Of a DNA stretch of 64,000 nucleotides, positions 22,889 to 36,817 are shown piece by piece. The translations under genes were made by a program, and so were the position numbers. The stretch is from NCBI GenBank assembly GCA_015227615.1, contig JAALGZ010000005.1:1550001-1614000 (forward strand), in the 5' to 3' direction. The notes below the pieces were generated by a model. It was not told the origin of the DNA. It saw nothing but the letters and a program-made list of their open reading frames with translations, and ran no database searches. Position 1 is the stretch's first letter. Each line of letters opens with the position of its first letter. The stretch is from Labyrinthula sp. Ha (Eukaryota > Sar > Bigyra > Labyrinthulida > Labyrinthulaceae).

Positions 22889-25800
22889 CTTCTTATAGAA
22901 CTTTAAGTCAAGATGCCTCAACTTGTTGCGCAAATTTATAGAAAATTCAAACACTTAGTCATGTCTATACAAGAAGACTTTCTTTCCCTACTTAGTTTCC
23001 ATAATTTCTTTCTGCTTCGTGTAAAAAAGGTTATATATATGTTAAGCAGGTTATATTCACTGCTATAGCACGGAGAGTACCTATCCCTTGCTTCTGATGA
23101 GAACAGGTACTTATTTATTGTACGAAGAATTCATTGAGTCATTATATTTGCTAGGCTGTTACATCCTTCTATGAAACTTTTTCAGTGGCACATCATCCAG
23201 TTTATTATTTTACATCCTTGGTTTAAAAGCTTAAGATAGTTCTTAAGAACGGCGCTTTTTGTTGCATTTTGTCAAGTAAAATGATGTCTGCAAATCTTTT
23301 TTTCAGTTGATCTCTTTCCGAGTAAGCAGTTCAATATTATCGCAATGTCATCAAAGTTTAAAGAAGACTGGAAACATTGCGAACCTTAGGCTTAGGGGAG
23401 TTTTGAGTAACCAGTGACAGTCTTGACGGACAATGGGTATAATTCCGCTGTTTAACATTTGGCATATGAATCTTATTTGAGGGCGAAAGGTTCACTTACA
23501 GGATCTACTTGATTATCTAATCAGGGTAAATGATGGTTTTCTAGGATCCGCTTCTTTGAAATATCTATTTTATTTTTGATGTAGTTTCCGTTTTCTACTA
23601 AATTAGCAGGTTTTTAGCTTGGAAAACACAACTTACGTATTTGTGTATTTTACTTGGTATAGCTATTAAGTTAATATGGTGGCAAATTACCACTGTAACT
23701 AAGAATTCATTGCTGTCATATCTAGAAGGGCGTATAGTACTTGCATGCAAATATATTTTCTTGCCCAACGCATGATTTTTGTAATCAAGAGAATATTAGT
23801 CAAGGTATCATCAAGAGAAAATTGCTACGGAGTTCTGCCCAGCATGGCATAGGTTTTACGCGTTGACGAATTGTTGCACCTTTGGATATGCTGGGTGGAG
23901 GCGGTTACTATTATAGAACGTATAATTATAAAAACTCTCTCCGATTTGAGTTATGTAATAAACTTCCCGTGAAAAGTGTAATTGGATCTATTATTAGAAA
24001 GCAATAAACTTCATTGGTTTGGATTGTGTATGAGGTTCTATATGAAGGTTGAGAAGGTTTCTGACATTTCTTTGTATATATGGAAGTAACATCAGCGAAC
24101 TAGGTCCTGAAAGCTTGAAGAGTAACATGTGCCCATATTATCTTCATTCTTTCTAATCGAAGCTTAATTTATTCAGTAGTCAAGACTAATGAATCGGAGT
24201 CTACAATCATTTGTTTTAGGTTAAGTTTGCTAAGTACCATGGTAAATCAATGAAACCATAAAAAAGCTGCTCCTTGATCTAAGATGAGCTCCATGATTGC
24301 TGAACCTAGTTGGTTCCTTCAGCTGTTTTTGCAAATAATAAAGACGTAATGATGCTCAAACTTGTCATTTCAAAGCAGCGATGACTAGTACACTGACTGA
24401 ATGGCAGAACCGAACTTTTGAATCCATGATTATGTGATGGTAAGGAGGAATTTATTGAAACGCCGAAAATTATATAAAAACCAAGCTATTCTACAGGGAA
24501 TTTTTATAGAATAAAATTGAGACAAATCTTACCTTGTGTTGAAACTGACATCGGTTCTTTTCGGCATTCTTTATCCTAAGGCTTACGAAGTGTGAAAAGG
24601 TTTCAACCTAAAAGATATACGGGTTGTCTTGGAGATAACCAGTGATTATTTTAGAGTACGTAAGGTACCAATCTCATCCAAAGAATAACGAAATTAAACT
24701 TGAGGAAACTCAGTTTGGGTCAAAGTTGGTTTTTCATCACTTAGCTCTATAATCCTGCTTGGACTCTGAAACCAATACCTGGCACCGAAATTTAGCACCT
24801 TTTTTCCATGATACTGACTCAGTGTTTCTTCATATTTATGAATATTTATTTAACTTTCCCAACTGCTGTCTAGCTGATAAGATTCATATACTTGAATTAA
24901 GTAAAATTTCCTTTGGAACATACAGAATTAAAATTAATTAACTCAAACGGAGGTATGGAACCAACCTTAAATAGCTCTTTTAGTTTATTAAGTTCTTTTA
25001 GCTTAGCTAACCATATTATAAATTTCTTTTTGCTTCTTTATTTACCTGTAAGCGTTTATACGTGTTTTAATCAGTTAAATAATAGTCTTCCGCGCATTAG
25101 CTGATATCCTAGAATATTTTTTTCTTATACTTTTGAAGTTTTAGTTGTATCACTATTATTTTTGTTGTATCTTCTGTAAACTAATTAATCTAATTCTAAG
25201 CGGTGCTCGTATCTTATCTACAAAAAACTCTGGTTGAGAAGTGTTTACTTTATGGTTTTCCATAAACATAATTAACACATTTTTTGTTCTCCATTATTAT
25301 TTTAGGAAATTTAATTACATAATCAATTAATTCTACTAAATGTATTTAGCATGATGTCTTAACAGAATGCTAGAATACTCTCTCATAAGATTTGGGGTCT
25401 CTTACGTTGGATCATCTATAAACGACAAACTAGGCCAAAACCAAAAAAATACAAATGATGTAGCTGTGTGACTCTAATTAATGATTATCATATTCCTTTA
25501 ATCAAATTTGAACTTAACCAGAAATTAAACCTCAGGAAAATAGCAGTTGTTGTTGTTTAGTCAATACATAAGGTACTTTGTTACAAGAACACCTGCTGAT
25601 AGCAAACAGCGTAAGAAGCTCTTTTTCTTGTTGTCTCCGCCATTAGCAGTATTCTCATTAACCACTTATATTATTAGCTTAAAGGATTCAGTTAGGATAA
25701 CGTTGAGCTCGCTTTATGTCTTGGGTTGTATTAAAATTATTGCATTTGTTTTAAGCCTTGGAGTGCCATATTTGATTCTGATCTCAAAAACTAGGGCTGT

Positions 25801-28800
25801 CAACACATAAATCATCAAATATTAATGAATCTGTGGCAAAATTTATAATTTATCTATTTTTACCTAGCAAGTGTTAAGAATATTTTGCTGAGAGGAATTC
25901 TTTAGACAAAGCCCTGCGACCATGATCCTTTCTAGCTTTGAAGTTATCTATGTTCAAAGGAAGATTATTACTCATTCTATTTACGGTATTCAGGAATTGA
26001 AATCATAGGTTATAGTTGAGAGTAAAATATAAAGCTAACAACAAATTTATTAACATCTCAGATGATTCTGTATGTGCCTAGGAGATATTTTTTTCCCTGT
26101 CGATTAACAAGATTTTTGGGACTCGGTCACATACATCCATATTCTTAGGCTCAGCTGGAGCATAACACTCTTAAAAAATCTGTGCAATATACCGTTATTT
26201 TGTTCAAAGCAGAAAAAGGTATATAAAATTCATTTACATTCTTTGTTATCAAAAATTTGATATTTCTAATAACAACTTGGGTATCGGCGTTATGACATAT
26301 AAGACAATTTTTCTATTCGTTGATACGTTAATGTTAATCTTTCTAAATAAAATTTTTTTATTAGGTGCTTCTAGTAGCTTCTTGCCTATTTTAAATTATT
26401 ATTAATAAGACATTAAAAAACAGATCGAAACATGAAATTTTTGGAAATATTACACATCCAGAATTCCTTATTGACAACCATAATTAAAGAAAAAGTCACT
26501 TTATTATCTTAACTTTATTTAAATATATATCTGTTAGCAAGGATAGATAATAAGTAGATTTTGTGACTCGTCTGCCTAACGAGGGGTTAATCAAAAGAGC
26601 TGACAGGATAGGTGTGTAACTTCAGCTCATAAAGGAAACATGGAGAGCTAAGGCACCGGAACAGGAAAAGCTTAACAAGTTTTATGCGCAATATATTTCT
26701 AGAAACGTAACATGATCACAATTAACATTTTACATAATATTTTCCAATGTGAGTCTATGTCAGACCTATGAAATAAACAAGACCTATTTTCAGGGAACTT
26801 TATGGATATTGTTTCATGTCATTCTTGTTTATTAACACGAGGTAAAGCCATAGTATATCTAACAAACCAATAATCAACATTCTCGATAATGGCAACCAGC
26901 CGGTTGGATCACTTGTAATAATGTTGCAATGAACAAATAAAAAAAATCTCTAATTCTTGAATAGATGTTAGTCATTATTCATAGGGTAAATACAATATTT
27001 TGTATCAAGCCTCTTCTACGTTTCTTTAAGAACATTTGATCGTGTTAAAAAAGTATCTAGTTTCATTTTGTTTCCAACACATTCTTAAATACATATCGGC
27101 ACTGGTATCGCCTGTCAAACATATCAAACCTTAAATGAATAGCCGAACAGCCTGTAGATACCCCAGAGCTATATGATAATTGAATACCTTTAACCATGCA
27201 AAGTTGCAATAGTTATTGCTAAGAAACAGTGACCAGTATAAATACAAACCAAAGCTTGAACAATCTTACTCTAGAAATATAATACGCCAACAGCATGAAG
27301 CCCAGGAGTCATTTTGTGCTATATAAAGTATAATCAAGCCAAGGAAAACATTTTTTTAAGATGCTATGAAAGCGGCTAATGCAATCTCATCAGAATATAT
27401 AGTGACTATTTCTTATTTTTTTCGCCCAAAGTAATTAAGCATCTACTAGTGAAAACGTGAACTGATATTTGAAAAACAAAAAAAAATACTTACTCCTTAT
27501 TTAAACCTTAGTAGCATAATTATAGCGCTCTTCATTATAAGAGCACTAATGGCAAGATCATTCAAACTCTAAGAATTTCTTTTATGAATAACTATGGTTT
27601 CTTTTATTCTTTTACTTCCATAAATTTAGTAGCAGATTGACTGTGTGTCATGCAACTATTGTACGTATTGAGAAAACGTTTTCTCGGGTGAAGTATCATT
27701 TAGATGAAAAATCGATGTGCTACCCGATTCAAAATAGCTAGTGATTTTTATGATTCAAATTTTGGTTGTTATGTATTGCCTCTGATTTAAGCAGGAGGCC
27801 ATTCATGACCTGGCACTACCGATGTTACATTGAGGGATAATGTTCAAAGTCGTCATAAAAGATATTTGAATTTAGTGGTAAGCAAGATTATACCTATATC
27901 CTCACAGAAAGCTCAAAACTCAAATGATTACTTTGGATTCTTTTAGTTCTTAATCTATATTTACAAGATTTCCGGATTCTTAGAACTGAGTATATTTCTT
28001 GGAAGCGTTTACTTGTTTGAGGAGTTTTTTTACTTTGACGTTCTCATATCAACGGTATTTTCAGAATTGAAATGGATACAAGAATATTACCTCTTATACT
28101 ATGAAACAAATTTGTCTCTAAAAAATAAAAGTTTATGTAAATTTAAATTGGGGAAGCTAAAAGAATGTAATTTTACGTATTCGTGTCTCGTGTATGAAGA
28201 CAGCTTTAGGAAGCTAAAGATATACCATGGATGGACAGCTGGTTTCCTAGTTCTGAGGCCAATGAGGTTAATTTAGCGTGACTAAAATTCTAAAGCTAAT
28301 ATTAATTCCCATAGCGCAGAAAGCGTGGAGGGGAATACCCTCTTGATACCTGATAAGTGACTTAGGCCTTGACCATAGATGCATCTTTTCTTATGGTTAT
28401 GATTTTCTATCCTATAGGTTGCAAAAATTTTTAGTTTGAATACATAAGAAGCACCTTGAATATTGGTTTTACTGTATCCAAAGAAGGTAGATACTAACGA
28501 ATAGCTTTGCTTTCAAGATTCGAGTGGAATCGATCCATCTAAATGAATTTTTATCTATAGCCTCCTCAAATATCTCTGTTGGGGCGTTTGTCGATGGATT
28601 GATATTGAAACTAAAACCCACTTAAGGTATTTAATATTTTCTTCTATCGAATTTAATACTCTTTAGAGAGGATATGCAGCTTAAATAATGAAATTGTTAA
28701 CTAATAAAGACACAAAGAGCAAACTTCTCTGACAGCATTATCGAAGAGGAAAAAATATTGCACGAAAACTTAGGCAACCATGAATATTGAGTAAAGGGTT

Positions 28801-29041
28801 TTTGGCTAAATCTTATGAGTTTTTGGCAATTCTCAGGAAGGCTTGCACCGTTGCGCCTTTAGAATTATAATGGTTTTCGGAGGGGTACATAGTCAGTTGA
28901 CAAAAATTTCTTAAAGTGAGAGCTTTCAAGAATATTTCGCACAGGAAAAGTGAACTTCATATATTTAAACATGAGTTGACACCAAATATTGAATCTGACA
29001 ATTTTATAAGAAACTAACCTGTAACGCAACAATTACATAAT
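22889..29041. other. Gene desert
   Basis: About 6.2 kb of AT-rich DNA without a firm gene. The stretch 24,745-25,810 has a cluster of hydrophobic open frames that is discussed in the findings; elsewhere nothing stands out. Confidence 0.55.
25547..25810 (+). CDS. Doubtful small membrane-protein frame
   Basis: An 87-codon frame, with a TTG rather than ATG at its first start-like codon, encodes a basic segment followed by two hydrophobic helices. It could be a late exon of a split gene or chance translation of AT-rich DNA. No family recognised. Confidence 0.15.
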   Translation: MLLFSQYIRYFVTRTPADSKQRKKLFFLLSPPLAVFSLTTYIISLKDSVRITLSSLYVLGCIKIIAFVLSLGVPYLILISKTRAVNT

Positions 29042-29113
29042 GCTCACGGAGGGGATTGAACCCTCGACATTCAGCTCATAAGACTGATGCTCTAACCACT
29101 GAGCTACGCGAGC
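29042..29113 (-). tRNA. tRNA-Ile (anticodon UAU)
   Basis: A 72-nt cloverleaf reads on the minus strand. It has a seven-pair acceptor stem (GCTCGCG / CGTGAGC, one G-U), D stem GCTC/GAGC, anticodon stem TCAGT/GCTGA with loop CTTATGA giving UAU, and T stem GAGGG/CCCTC with loop TTCAATC. The CCA end is not encoded. No run of four T is seen just downstream, so the Pol III terminator is unclear. There is no intron. It lies about 100 bp upstream of, and opposite to, the helical-repeat gene. Confidence 0.92.
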
Positions 29114-29212
29114 TTTCATACTTGATGTGTTCGGAAGACATACGTAAGAATAGTTAAGTATTACATTTATATTGTTTCAGCTCAACTTTCAAATAGATCA
29201 CAGACAGGGAAT

Positions 29213-30046
29213 ATGTCAGAACAAGAGTTTTCAGACGAAACGGAGCAAGTGCTGATTAAGTTACATACAGACCTTACTGACTTTTATACTCGCCACAACC
29301 ATCCAGAGAAATGCACAGAGGATGTGCTTACTATTTTAATGCAGTTTTTCATCGACGCTGGTGAAGAAAAGTTGAATGAAAAGTTAAGAAAAAAGTACAA
29401 CGAGGATCTTACAAATTTCAGACTTAACAAAAAACGTCCTCAACGAGCAGCAGCTCGACCTGCGCGAAATACAATTAACCGCCTTAGCCGTATGAGTTTA
29501 AGTAAAGAATATAACATGGAACTCGCACCTGATCCAAAAGTAGAGACATCATACGAAACTACTGTTTCTTCCCCTACAAAAGGAAAAACTAAAGCAGGGG
29601 GGAAAGGAAGAAAACCGAAACGCACGAAAGGAGCGAAATCTAAACTAAGAAATCTTGGTCTGAACGTGTTGGACTATGCTCCAATTAGACAGATAAGCAA
29701 CAGACAACGCTTGGAAGGGTTTTATACGATCCATGATCCGCAAAAGATAAAGATTGACGCAGTGATGAATAAGTTTCTGCAATATATTGAAGAAAATGGA
29801 GTTTCTGTATTTTCAAAGAAGTTAGAAGCAAAATATGGTGAAGGGTTAGATGCGAAGAGTGTGAAGGAAATGATCAACAGAAGAGTTAATTTAGAAGATA
29901 AGTTAGTTCAGTTTTATGAACAAAACGACAGAGATAAGTTGCGTGCTAGATGGGCAATAGTTGAAATTATATCTTGGACTATGACTAATGGAATCGAAAA
30001 TTTAAACAAGAAGTTTGAACTAAGATATGGTAAGAGAGTAGTATAA
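29213..30046 (+). CDS. Protein with three helical repeats of FYxxxxPxK...KYG type
   Basis: A 277-residue single exon. Three copies of a repeat of about 50 residues can be aligned: a first part LxDFYTRHNHPEK / LEGFYTIHDPQK / LVQFYEQNDRDK, and a second part GEEKLNEKLRKKYN / GVSVFSKKLEAKYG / GIENLNKKFELRYG, near residues 17-65, 167-212 and 227-274. The first and second copies are separated by a basic, low-complexity linker (KGRKPKRTKGAKSK) that may be a nuclear or nucleic-acid-binding patch. Short repeats of this FY...NPxK...LxxKYG style occur in many protists, often as accessory modules, but their function is not established. No catalytic motif is visible. Confidence 0.7.
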   Translation: MSEQEFSDETEQVLIKLHTDLTDFYTRHNHPEKCTEDVLTILMQFFIDAGEEKLNEKLRKKYNEDLTNFRLNKKRPQRAAARPARNTINRLSRMSLSKEYNMELAPDPKVETSYETTVSSPTKGKTKAGGKGRKPKRTKGAKSKLRNLGLNVLDYAPIRQISNRQRLEGFYTIHDPQKIKIDAVMNKFLQYIEENGVSVFSKKLEAKYGEGLDAKSVKEMINRRVNLEDKLVQFYEQNDRDKLRARWAIVEIISWTMTNGIENLNKKFELRYGKRVV

Positions 30047-30100
30047 CTTTCATTTTGTGCAATATTGTTAAAGTTCTTTTTTATTTTTGACATTCGGGTT

Positions 30101-30565
30101 TCAACTTAGAATATAATGTAAACAACTTGCAGATAAACCAACAGCAGCTATACTAAAAATAGGTCTTAAACTATATCTTGATATAGATTTTAAATCTTGG
30201 CTTTTTGAAGAGTGAAATTTCATCTGTTCTAAAGAACCGTAGTAGATTAGAGCAGCAGTACCAGAACCACCGATAAATACATTAATAGGATGAAAAGGTT
30301 CGAGGTTTGTAAATTTCTCTGCTAAACAGGTTAACCCAGAAAACGTTCCTATAAATGCGGCAAAACACAGTGAGCTCTTACCCACATTAGAAACTCGATG
30401 TCGAAACGTTATTGTGTTCAACTCTGTGTTTGAGATTTGAGCAAATGAGGTTGCGGTGTGAAGAGGATGAGGAAAGTAAATTCCCCAACAAACACCGATG
30501 TAAGAGCCACGAAGAAGACTGTCGACTAATCTTGTTGCACAGGGTGGATCATATTTCCTATCCAT
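30101..30565 (-). CDS. Tim17/Tim22/Tim23-family membrane protein
   Basis: A 154-residue single exon. The opening DPPCATRLVDSLLRGSYIG resembles the DPCxTRxxDxxxxG start of plant-type Tim17/22/23 (PRAT) proteins. A later block, FAAFIGTFSGLTCLAEKF followed by NVFIGGSGTAALIY, resembles the helix 3-4 region of Tim22 (ECLIES...SGCITGGAI). About four hydrophobic segments are present. Members sit in the mitochondrial inner membrane (protein import) or in plastid or peroxisomal membranes; which one applies here cannot be told. Tail-to-tail with the repeat protein, 54 bp apart. Confidence 0.6.
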   Translation of the reverse strand: MDRKYDPPCATRLVDSLLRGSYIGVCWGIYFPHPLHTATSFAQISNTELNTITFRHRVSNVGKSSLCFAAFIGTFSGLTCLAEKFTNLEPFHPINVFIGGSGTAALIYYGSLEQMKFHSSKSQDLKSISRYSLRPIFSIAAVGLSASCLHYILS

Positions 30566-33500
30566 TTGATAAAGATATGTTTCTGTTGAATGAATTTTTT
30601 CTGAGAAAAAGGTTTCAATCCTAGAAACTCAGATATTCCAAAATATTTGCTAAGTCTGAGACTGAGACTGAGAGAGCGCGAGTTCGAGCCTGGTCCTAAG
30701 AAGAATACGAAGCACTTCACAAGGTTTCCCGTAGGTACACGAAAACTTACCCCCGTAGTTGTATTTAGAAATTACTTTGTGCTGCGATAGTTGGAAATAT
30801 TAGCTAAACGCTTAGTAGATCAAACAATTTTTCTTCGCAAAAAAAAACTTTGTTCATTGTTAATACTTTGGTTATACCCAACACTTTGTAGCATTAATGG
30901 TAGTAGGCCCAATTTAAGTAGTTTTTCTGATTTACCCAAATAGAAAGAAAGATGAATTTATTGAAAATAATCTGTTTTCATAATCTGTTAATTGTATATC
31001 CTTTTGTATGGAGGCTAATGCTTAGTTGTATTTGCACCCTCACGTAAAATATCTGGGAAACATGAACAAACACCAAGAAGCACTATTGTAGGTAATGTAC
31101 TCATCTGATTAGTTCTTCAAACCTATAAGCACCAAAAAATGGTTATTTAATGCATTAGCATTATTATAGATGACAGTTCAACCAGCTTTTTAAATATCAG
31201 TCAATTCAGAACATTACTATATAATAATTCAAATAGAGGTGCCGATATCATGGCCAACTATAATCTATTGACAAGAAATCGAGAAACTAGTATTTGATTT
31301 TAAAATGAGGTGGTGAAACCAAATCAAAAAATCAAATAAGTTACCTAAACTTGTTCTGTATAGAATTTCGCTACCATTAGTACTTGGCTAAGTGTATTAG
31401 TCCTAGAGTTCCAAGTAGTAACAACTTGTTAGCAGTTAAATTAACTTATTAGTATAGAGAGTTACCTAACTGCTTAAACATTAAAATTAATGTTTGAATT
31501 ATTTAGGAGAAGCTCAAAAAATTATAGTGTATCTTCTAACCCCAAAAATTGTTTCGAGTAAAAATTTGACATTAACCCCAAAACCATTATAATGAGAAAG
31601 ATGTTTCTCAAAACCAATCTTTGAAACCTTAAGGTCCTGTGTATTTGAATTTTGAGTAACTCTGATTGCGCTAAGAAATACTTTAATTGCTATAGGTCAT
31701 TTAAAGAATATTAGTTTTGGCCATGTCAAAGCCATATGAAGTTATATATTTGTCTACAAGCTATGCCACAGGATTTACAATGATCAAGGCAACAACTATC
31801 TTCGTAATAGTTTGCTCTTAAATTTCATATTTATTCTTGGTCTATTAGTGTGTTTTTCTAGCTTAACCAAAATCTCACTTAATCTCAGAATGTACTACTA
31901 TAATATTGCACATACTAAGTAAGTTGAAGCTGAAAGGTTTAAAAGTGATTGCTTTAGATACTAGGTATAGCTTTGAAATTAAGAATTAAGCATTGTATAT
32001 TGAGGAGTTCATGTTTGTGCAATTATAACTTCCTGTTGGCTACCATCTTAATAATTTCGTTGGGTTATTTCTTTGTTGAGTAATTATCATGCTGTTGATA
32101 AACTTGCCACTATTGAGTGTGAAGTTAAACAAGACAAGTATAAGTTTTCATATAGTTGATTATTAGGGTACTATTTTGAAAAAAGTGTTTGCTGTGTACC
32201 CACAACAAGACATCATCCATAGACTCCATGGTAGCATAATTCTAAGTGTGTCTCTTCAAGTGAAGGAAGCTGATGCGAATTAAGAAAATAAGTTTCACTC
32301 CATATCAATACGTCTAAAAACCCGTCATTTTGGAAGATCTTAATGAATTCCCTACATTTTTTATTTCTACATATGGCAAAAGAGAGATAAATGCCGTTAG
32401 GCAGTAAATATTGTTTTTAGGTGGTGTAAAGTTTCATTCACTGGCATAATTTTAAATATCTTCCTGCTGATGCTTTTTAAAGCATCATGCAGTTCTGTGA
32501 GCACTATATAATATGATACCAAAATCTTCTACCAAAGCTTATAGACATAATTGAGATAAAAGGGAAATATCGCTTTCCTTTCTTACTCAATAGGTCGGCT
32601 AACATAAACAAAATTAAACAAAATTTTTACAGACATCTTACTGCCCCTAAGGTTTTTAATTCAGGTTCAAACATATTCTTTTGAATGTATCAGAGCAAAT
32701 AATGTGTTTAAATATTTTTCATCACACTTAATAATCTTGAGACTCGTATTTTTGATGCCTCAACCCTTTTTTATATATTTCCATAATTTTGAATTTTGTA
32801 TTCAACAAATTTACCTAAATAGTACATTAGTTTTGTTCACGAGAACCATCAACTTAGCATAATACATTTGGGAGTTAAGTATTAAAGATAAAAGAACTTA
32901 AGAAACTACTAATCAGAATGCTTCTGTATAAATAGCTACAAAACATATGTTTTCTGTTATAACAATACATGATATCTTCGTGAATCAACACCTTGAAACA
33001 TAAAGATCGTGGGCTTCTAAAATCTTGGTTAAAAAAGAATATATTCAATTACTTTACGGATATATACTTAAATGTAGACCACACCGTTTCGTAGATGCAT
33101 TGGCCATACTGCGACTTAAAATATACGAATAATACAGAAGTTAGCATTTGTCGGTTAATGTTGGAGTAATATCCGTTTTAAGACATGTGCGTATAGGTGC
33201 AGAGAAAAGCTCAGAGATATTCCTATTTTGTCCTACTCGAGTTTGCTTACACCATTCCTCTTGAAAGTTCAAGAAAGCGTTAAAACTCCTCTTACAGTAA
33301 AATGTAATCCAAGGCGCTTTATAAGAAACAAGATGGATAAAGCCACATACTTCATTTCGAATCTTTTAAATTTTAAGTTGAAAAATTGAAGTGTATGAAA
33401 GACCAGTGAAAATGTCTCATGATACTCAATTGGCACCATGCAGCGAGCTTATTGTATTAGAGGTTAGTCAAGCACCCTGTTTCATATGACACTCAATATA

Positions 33501-36500
33501 TTATTGAAAAAGATAGTTTCGTAATTAGAGTGTATATGATTACTTTGGGGAATTAATCGAGGTAATATTAAGTCATCCAGATAAATAGTTCAGAACTTAA
33601 ACTTCACTATAAGAGTTTCCTCTAAATAAAGAAACCAACAACACTTAGAACTTGGTTTAAAACTACATTAAAGTTTTTATAGCCGTATCAATGATGGAAT
33701 ATGAACCTTAGAACAAGTAAACCCAATATACTAAAGTATTGTCATAAATGAATACGCGAAGGGAACCTAACTTAACCCAATAAAGGTGTCTATCAAAATA
33801 GATGTTAAGCCTAGAGACTTTATATAAGTAAATTAAATCTATTTAAAATATTATAAAAAGACAAAGGGTTTTTAAAGCTTAATTCTACACTATACTAAAA
33901 TTTTTCATAGAAAAATTCACTAATTGCAGTCACCACAGTCGTCATCAGCTAGACAGCAGTTGCCAAAGCCTACAGGTCTTTTTGTTTGTATTAGATAAGA
34001 CATAGTGCTATGAACGAGTGATGTGAGACAAAACAAGGTAAAGATTTTGAATAACGAAATCGAAAGTTACTGAATATAGAATTATTTATAGCTCATACAA
34101 ACAACTCTGTAGTATTATCAAAAGTCAGAGAATCAGTCAGGGTCACTAGAAAATCTCCGAGCTCATATCACCATCGATGGAAATTCTCAAAAGTGACTGA
34201 GATTTTGGTTTGATCTTATTCTGTATTCTTCGATGCGTTGAATGATGAGAAAAATAAATAATTCAATTCTTCTTTGCTCTGAAAAGCAATTTTTATTCTT
34301 TAAGATGAGTATTTAATATGCAAAAACGCTTGTGTCTATACGAAGCCAACAAAGTTGTATTCTCATACATGCAGCTTTTTAATGGTTTGTTCAAGGCCTT
34401 TGAGAGCGATTAAGAGTTGAATGAGAATTTTTTCCTACAATGGCATCAATAAAGAGAAGATATTCCCGAATTAACTGGTTTTCAATGGCTAGGAAGGCTA
34501 ATCGTCATCTTAAACTCAATACAAAATACAATTATTTTTCCTCACTCAATGTTTTCCCTAACTTCGTGATTATGAAATTAATTTTAAGTCCACCTGTTGC
34601 AGCTATTATTAGCAACTGAATTTACATACCGTACTTATCATAGCTAGGTCTTAAGCAGAACAAAATACAAAAGGTTGTTTCTATAGATAAAATGGCATCT
34701 CTTGCACCTATATTTATTTACTGGTATTGACCTTGGAACTGGCTGTCAAAAAGCATTTATACAATACTACTGAACTTTAGATAGATAGTACTATCCTAAG
34801 ATTATCTAGCAATATTCTAGATAGATCTTCTTATTTGCACTCAGTATTAGTTCCGTTAACGTATTATTTTCTTCTAAATCACTGAACTCTATCAAAGAAT
34901 TTGATGTAGCATCCGTGAGGCCACCTAAATTAATTTCCTCTTTTGATCACCTTCTATTGCATAAATGACAGTTGAAACCAGACTTCATTCTTTCGGTTTC
35001 AGAGTCTTACCTTTCAAGTTTTTTATGGAACTGAGCTTTGAATATCATGCAGGGGTAAGAGCGCTTACTAAATGCGGAAGGCTTCTATATAAATTTCAAT
35101 TTGTTTACCATTTAAAACCCTTTCCTATAAATATTGTCTATTTGCCGAAGTAGTAGATTTTAAAGAACTATTTGTGGTTGCGTTATGTTTGTTTAGTATC
35201 TATTCTGACACCAAGCATGTAAGCAAGCTCACAACACAACAGCAATCTATTTGGATGTTTATGTGGTTGCACCAAATAGGGTCATTCAGAGTATATTCAC
35301 TACAATAGAATCTATAGAAAACAGAATTTTCTTGATAGAATACTCGCATTTACCATAGCTATTAAGTCAATAGTAGCTTAATGTAGGTCATACTGATTTA
35401 CCCAATATTTCATATTGAGCATTCACTCTCTTAAGTCAACAACAACAGACGAACAGAACAACCTTTAACCGTACAAGATTAACACAGTTAGAGCTCCCTA
35501 TGGGTTAAAACAGCACCGGCTGAAATCTAAGCAAAAAAAGGTATAATATGTCTTCCTACCGACACGTCTTTTATTTGTAATCCCGGAAATGTGTTCTAAA
35601 TGTTCCAAATTTGATATAGCTTGTTATGTATTAATTCCATAGCCATGTGCATTGTTATAAGTCCGTTTACTTTGACATAACTTAACCGTTAGGCACTTCA
35701 AAACAACATCTAATGTTTAAACAAACACGCTACAGACATTGACAGTTGAAAGTATTCTTGAGGGAAATGAAATCTTAATCAAATCAAATAAGTTAATATG
35801 CCACCTACGAGGTAAAATAAACTAGAGGCACATTAATTAGCCGAGTAAAAAATTTGGTTAAGATAGCAAGCACTAGTAAAACACTAGTGAGCTTACTGAA
35901 GGCTTAAAAAAATAAATTTTATAAACCTGGATAATTATAATCAGGTCTAATAGTACAACCGGTGAAGTAACTTGATTCACACCTGATACCAAAGCTATCA
36001 AACCCATATACTGTTGTCCTCATTGGCTAGACAGCAGATGAGAAAATCAAAGCAAGGGAGGAACCAGTGACCCCATTGAGATAGTTAACAAAATGTTTTC
36101 ATCCACAGCACGACTGTGCAATTACCATATATAAGGCGTGTATTTGAGTTTACTGTCTGTGTATTGTTTGTTGCAACAGTGTTTTTCAAAAAGAACTTTT
36201 TTGTCTATGCTTAAATAACAAACTCAAGTATGAATGAAAATATGAGCTTCTTTTTACATATGGAGTAACCACTTTGTTTGTGCGTATGATACTAATGGAC
36301 AATACCTTCCCCGAGTTATATGTTGACAGTGTCGAGCTTTCTGTAGTCTCTAGAACACAGCTTTACGAAAGGCTAAGAGCTAAGTCATCCACAGGGAATA
36401 TTCATCCCAGAAAAAGAAAAAAAAAAGTTTCTTAGCTTCAAAAAAATTGAAAGAGGTGGGAAAGGTTTTATGTCTCAGAAAAATTGGGAAGAAGAAAAGT

Positions 36501-36817
36501 TCAAACTATGGGAAAGATGTAGAATAACCCGCTTGGAGAGTTAAAAGATACTAAATGCATATAATGAGTTTAGTAGACATGCAAGTGTCAGAAAAACGTT
36601 GCTTCTTGAAATCCTAATTAGATTTTCCAAAGATAACGAAGGTGTATCTTGATTTAGAGGTGGTTGTAGTTTATTTTATAAGCAATTAATCCTAACAACG
36701 AAAAAAAGCAAATTCTTTATCCAAAACGTTAAAATTTTGAATACGCTCTTCATTAAACTGAATTAAATAAGCAGGAAGAATTAAGAGCCTTAGGCAAGTG
36801 ATGTTTACATTGTAGGT
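30566..36817. other. Gene desert
   Basis: About 6.3 kb of AT-rich DNA. A GA-rich microsatellite-like stretch lies near 30,655-30,680 and an A-rich purine tract at 36,410-36,430. No gene, RNA or repeat family recognised. Confidence 0.6.

Noticed and set aside
28013-28276. 87-codon frame in the desert
   Set aside because: No ATG at its start and no recognisable motif; consistent with chance.
30600-30700. Possible second tRNA (GAGTTCGAGCC resembling a T loop)
   Set aside because: The flanking bases do not form a T stem and no acceptor or anticodon stem can be built on either strand.
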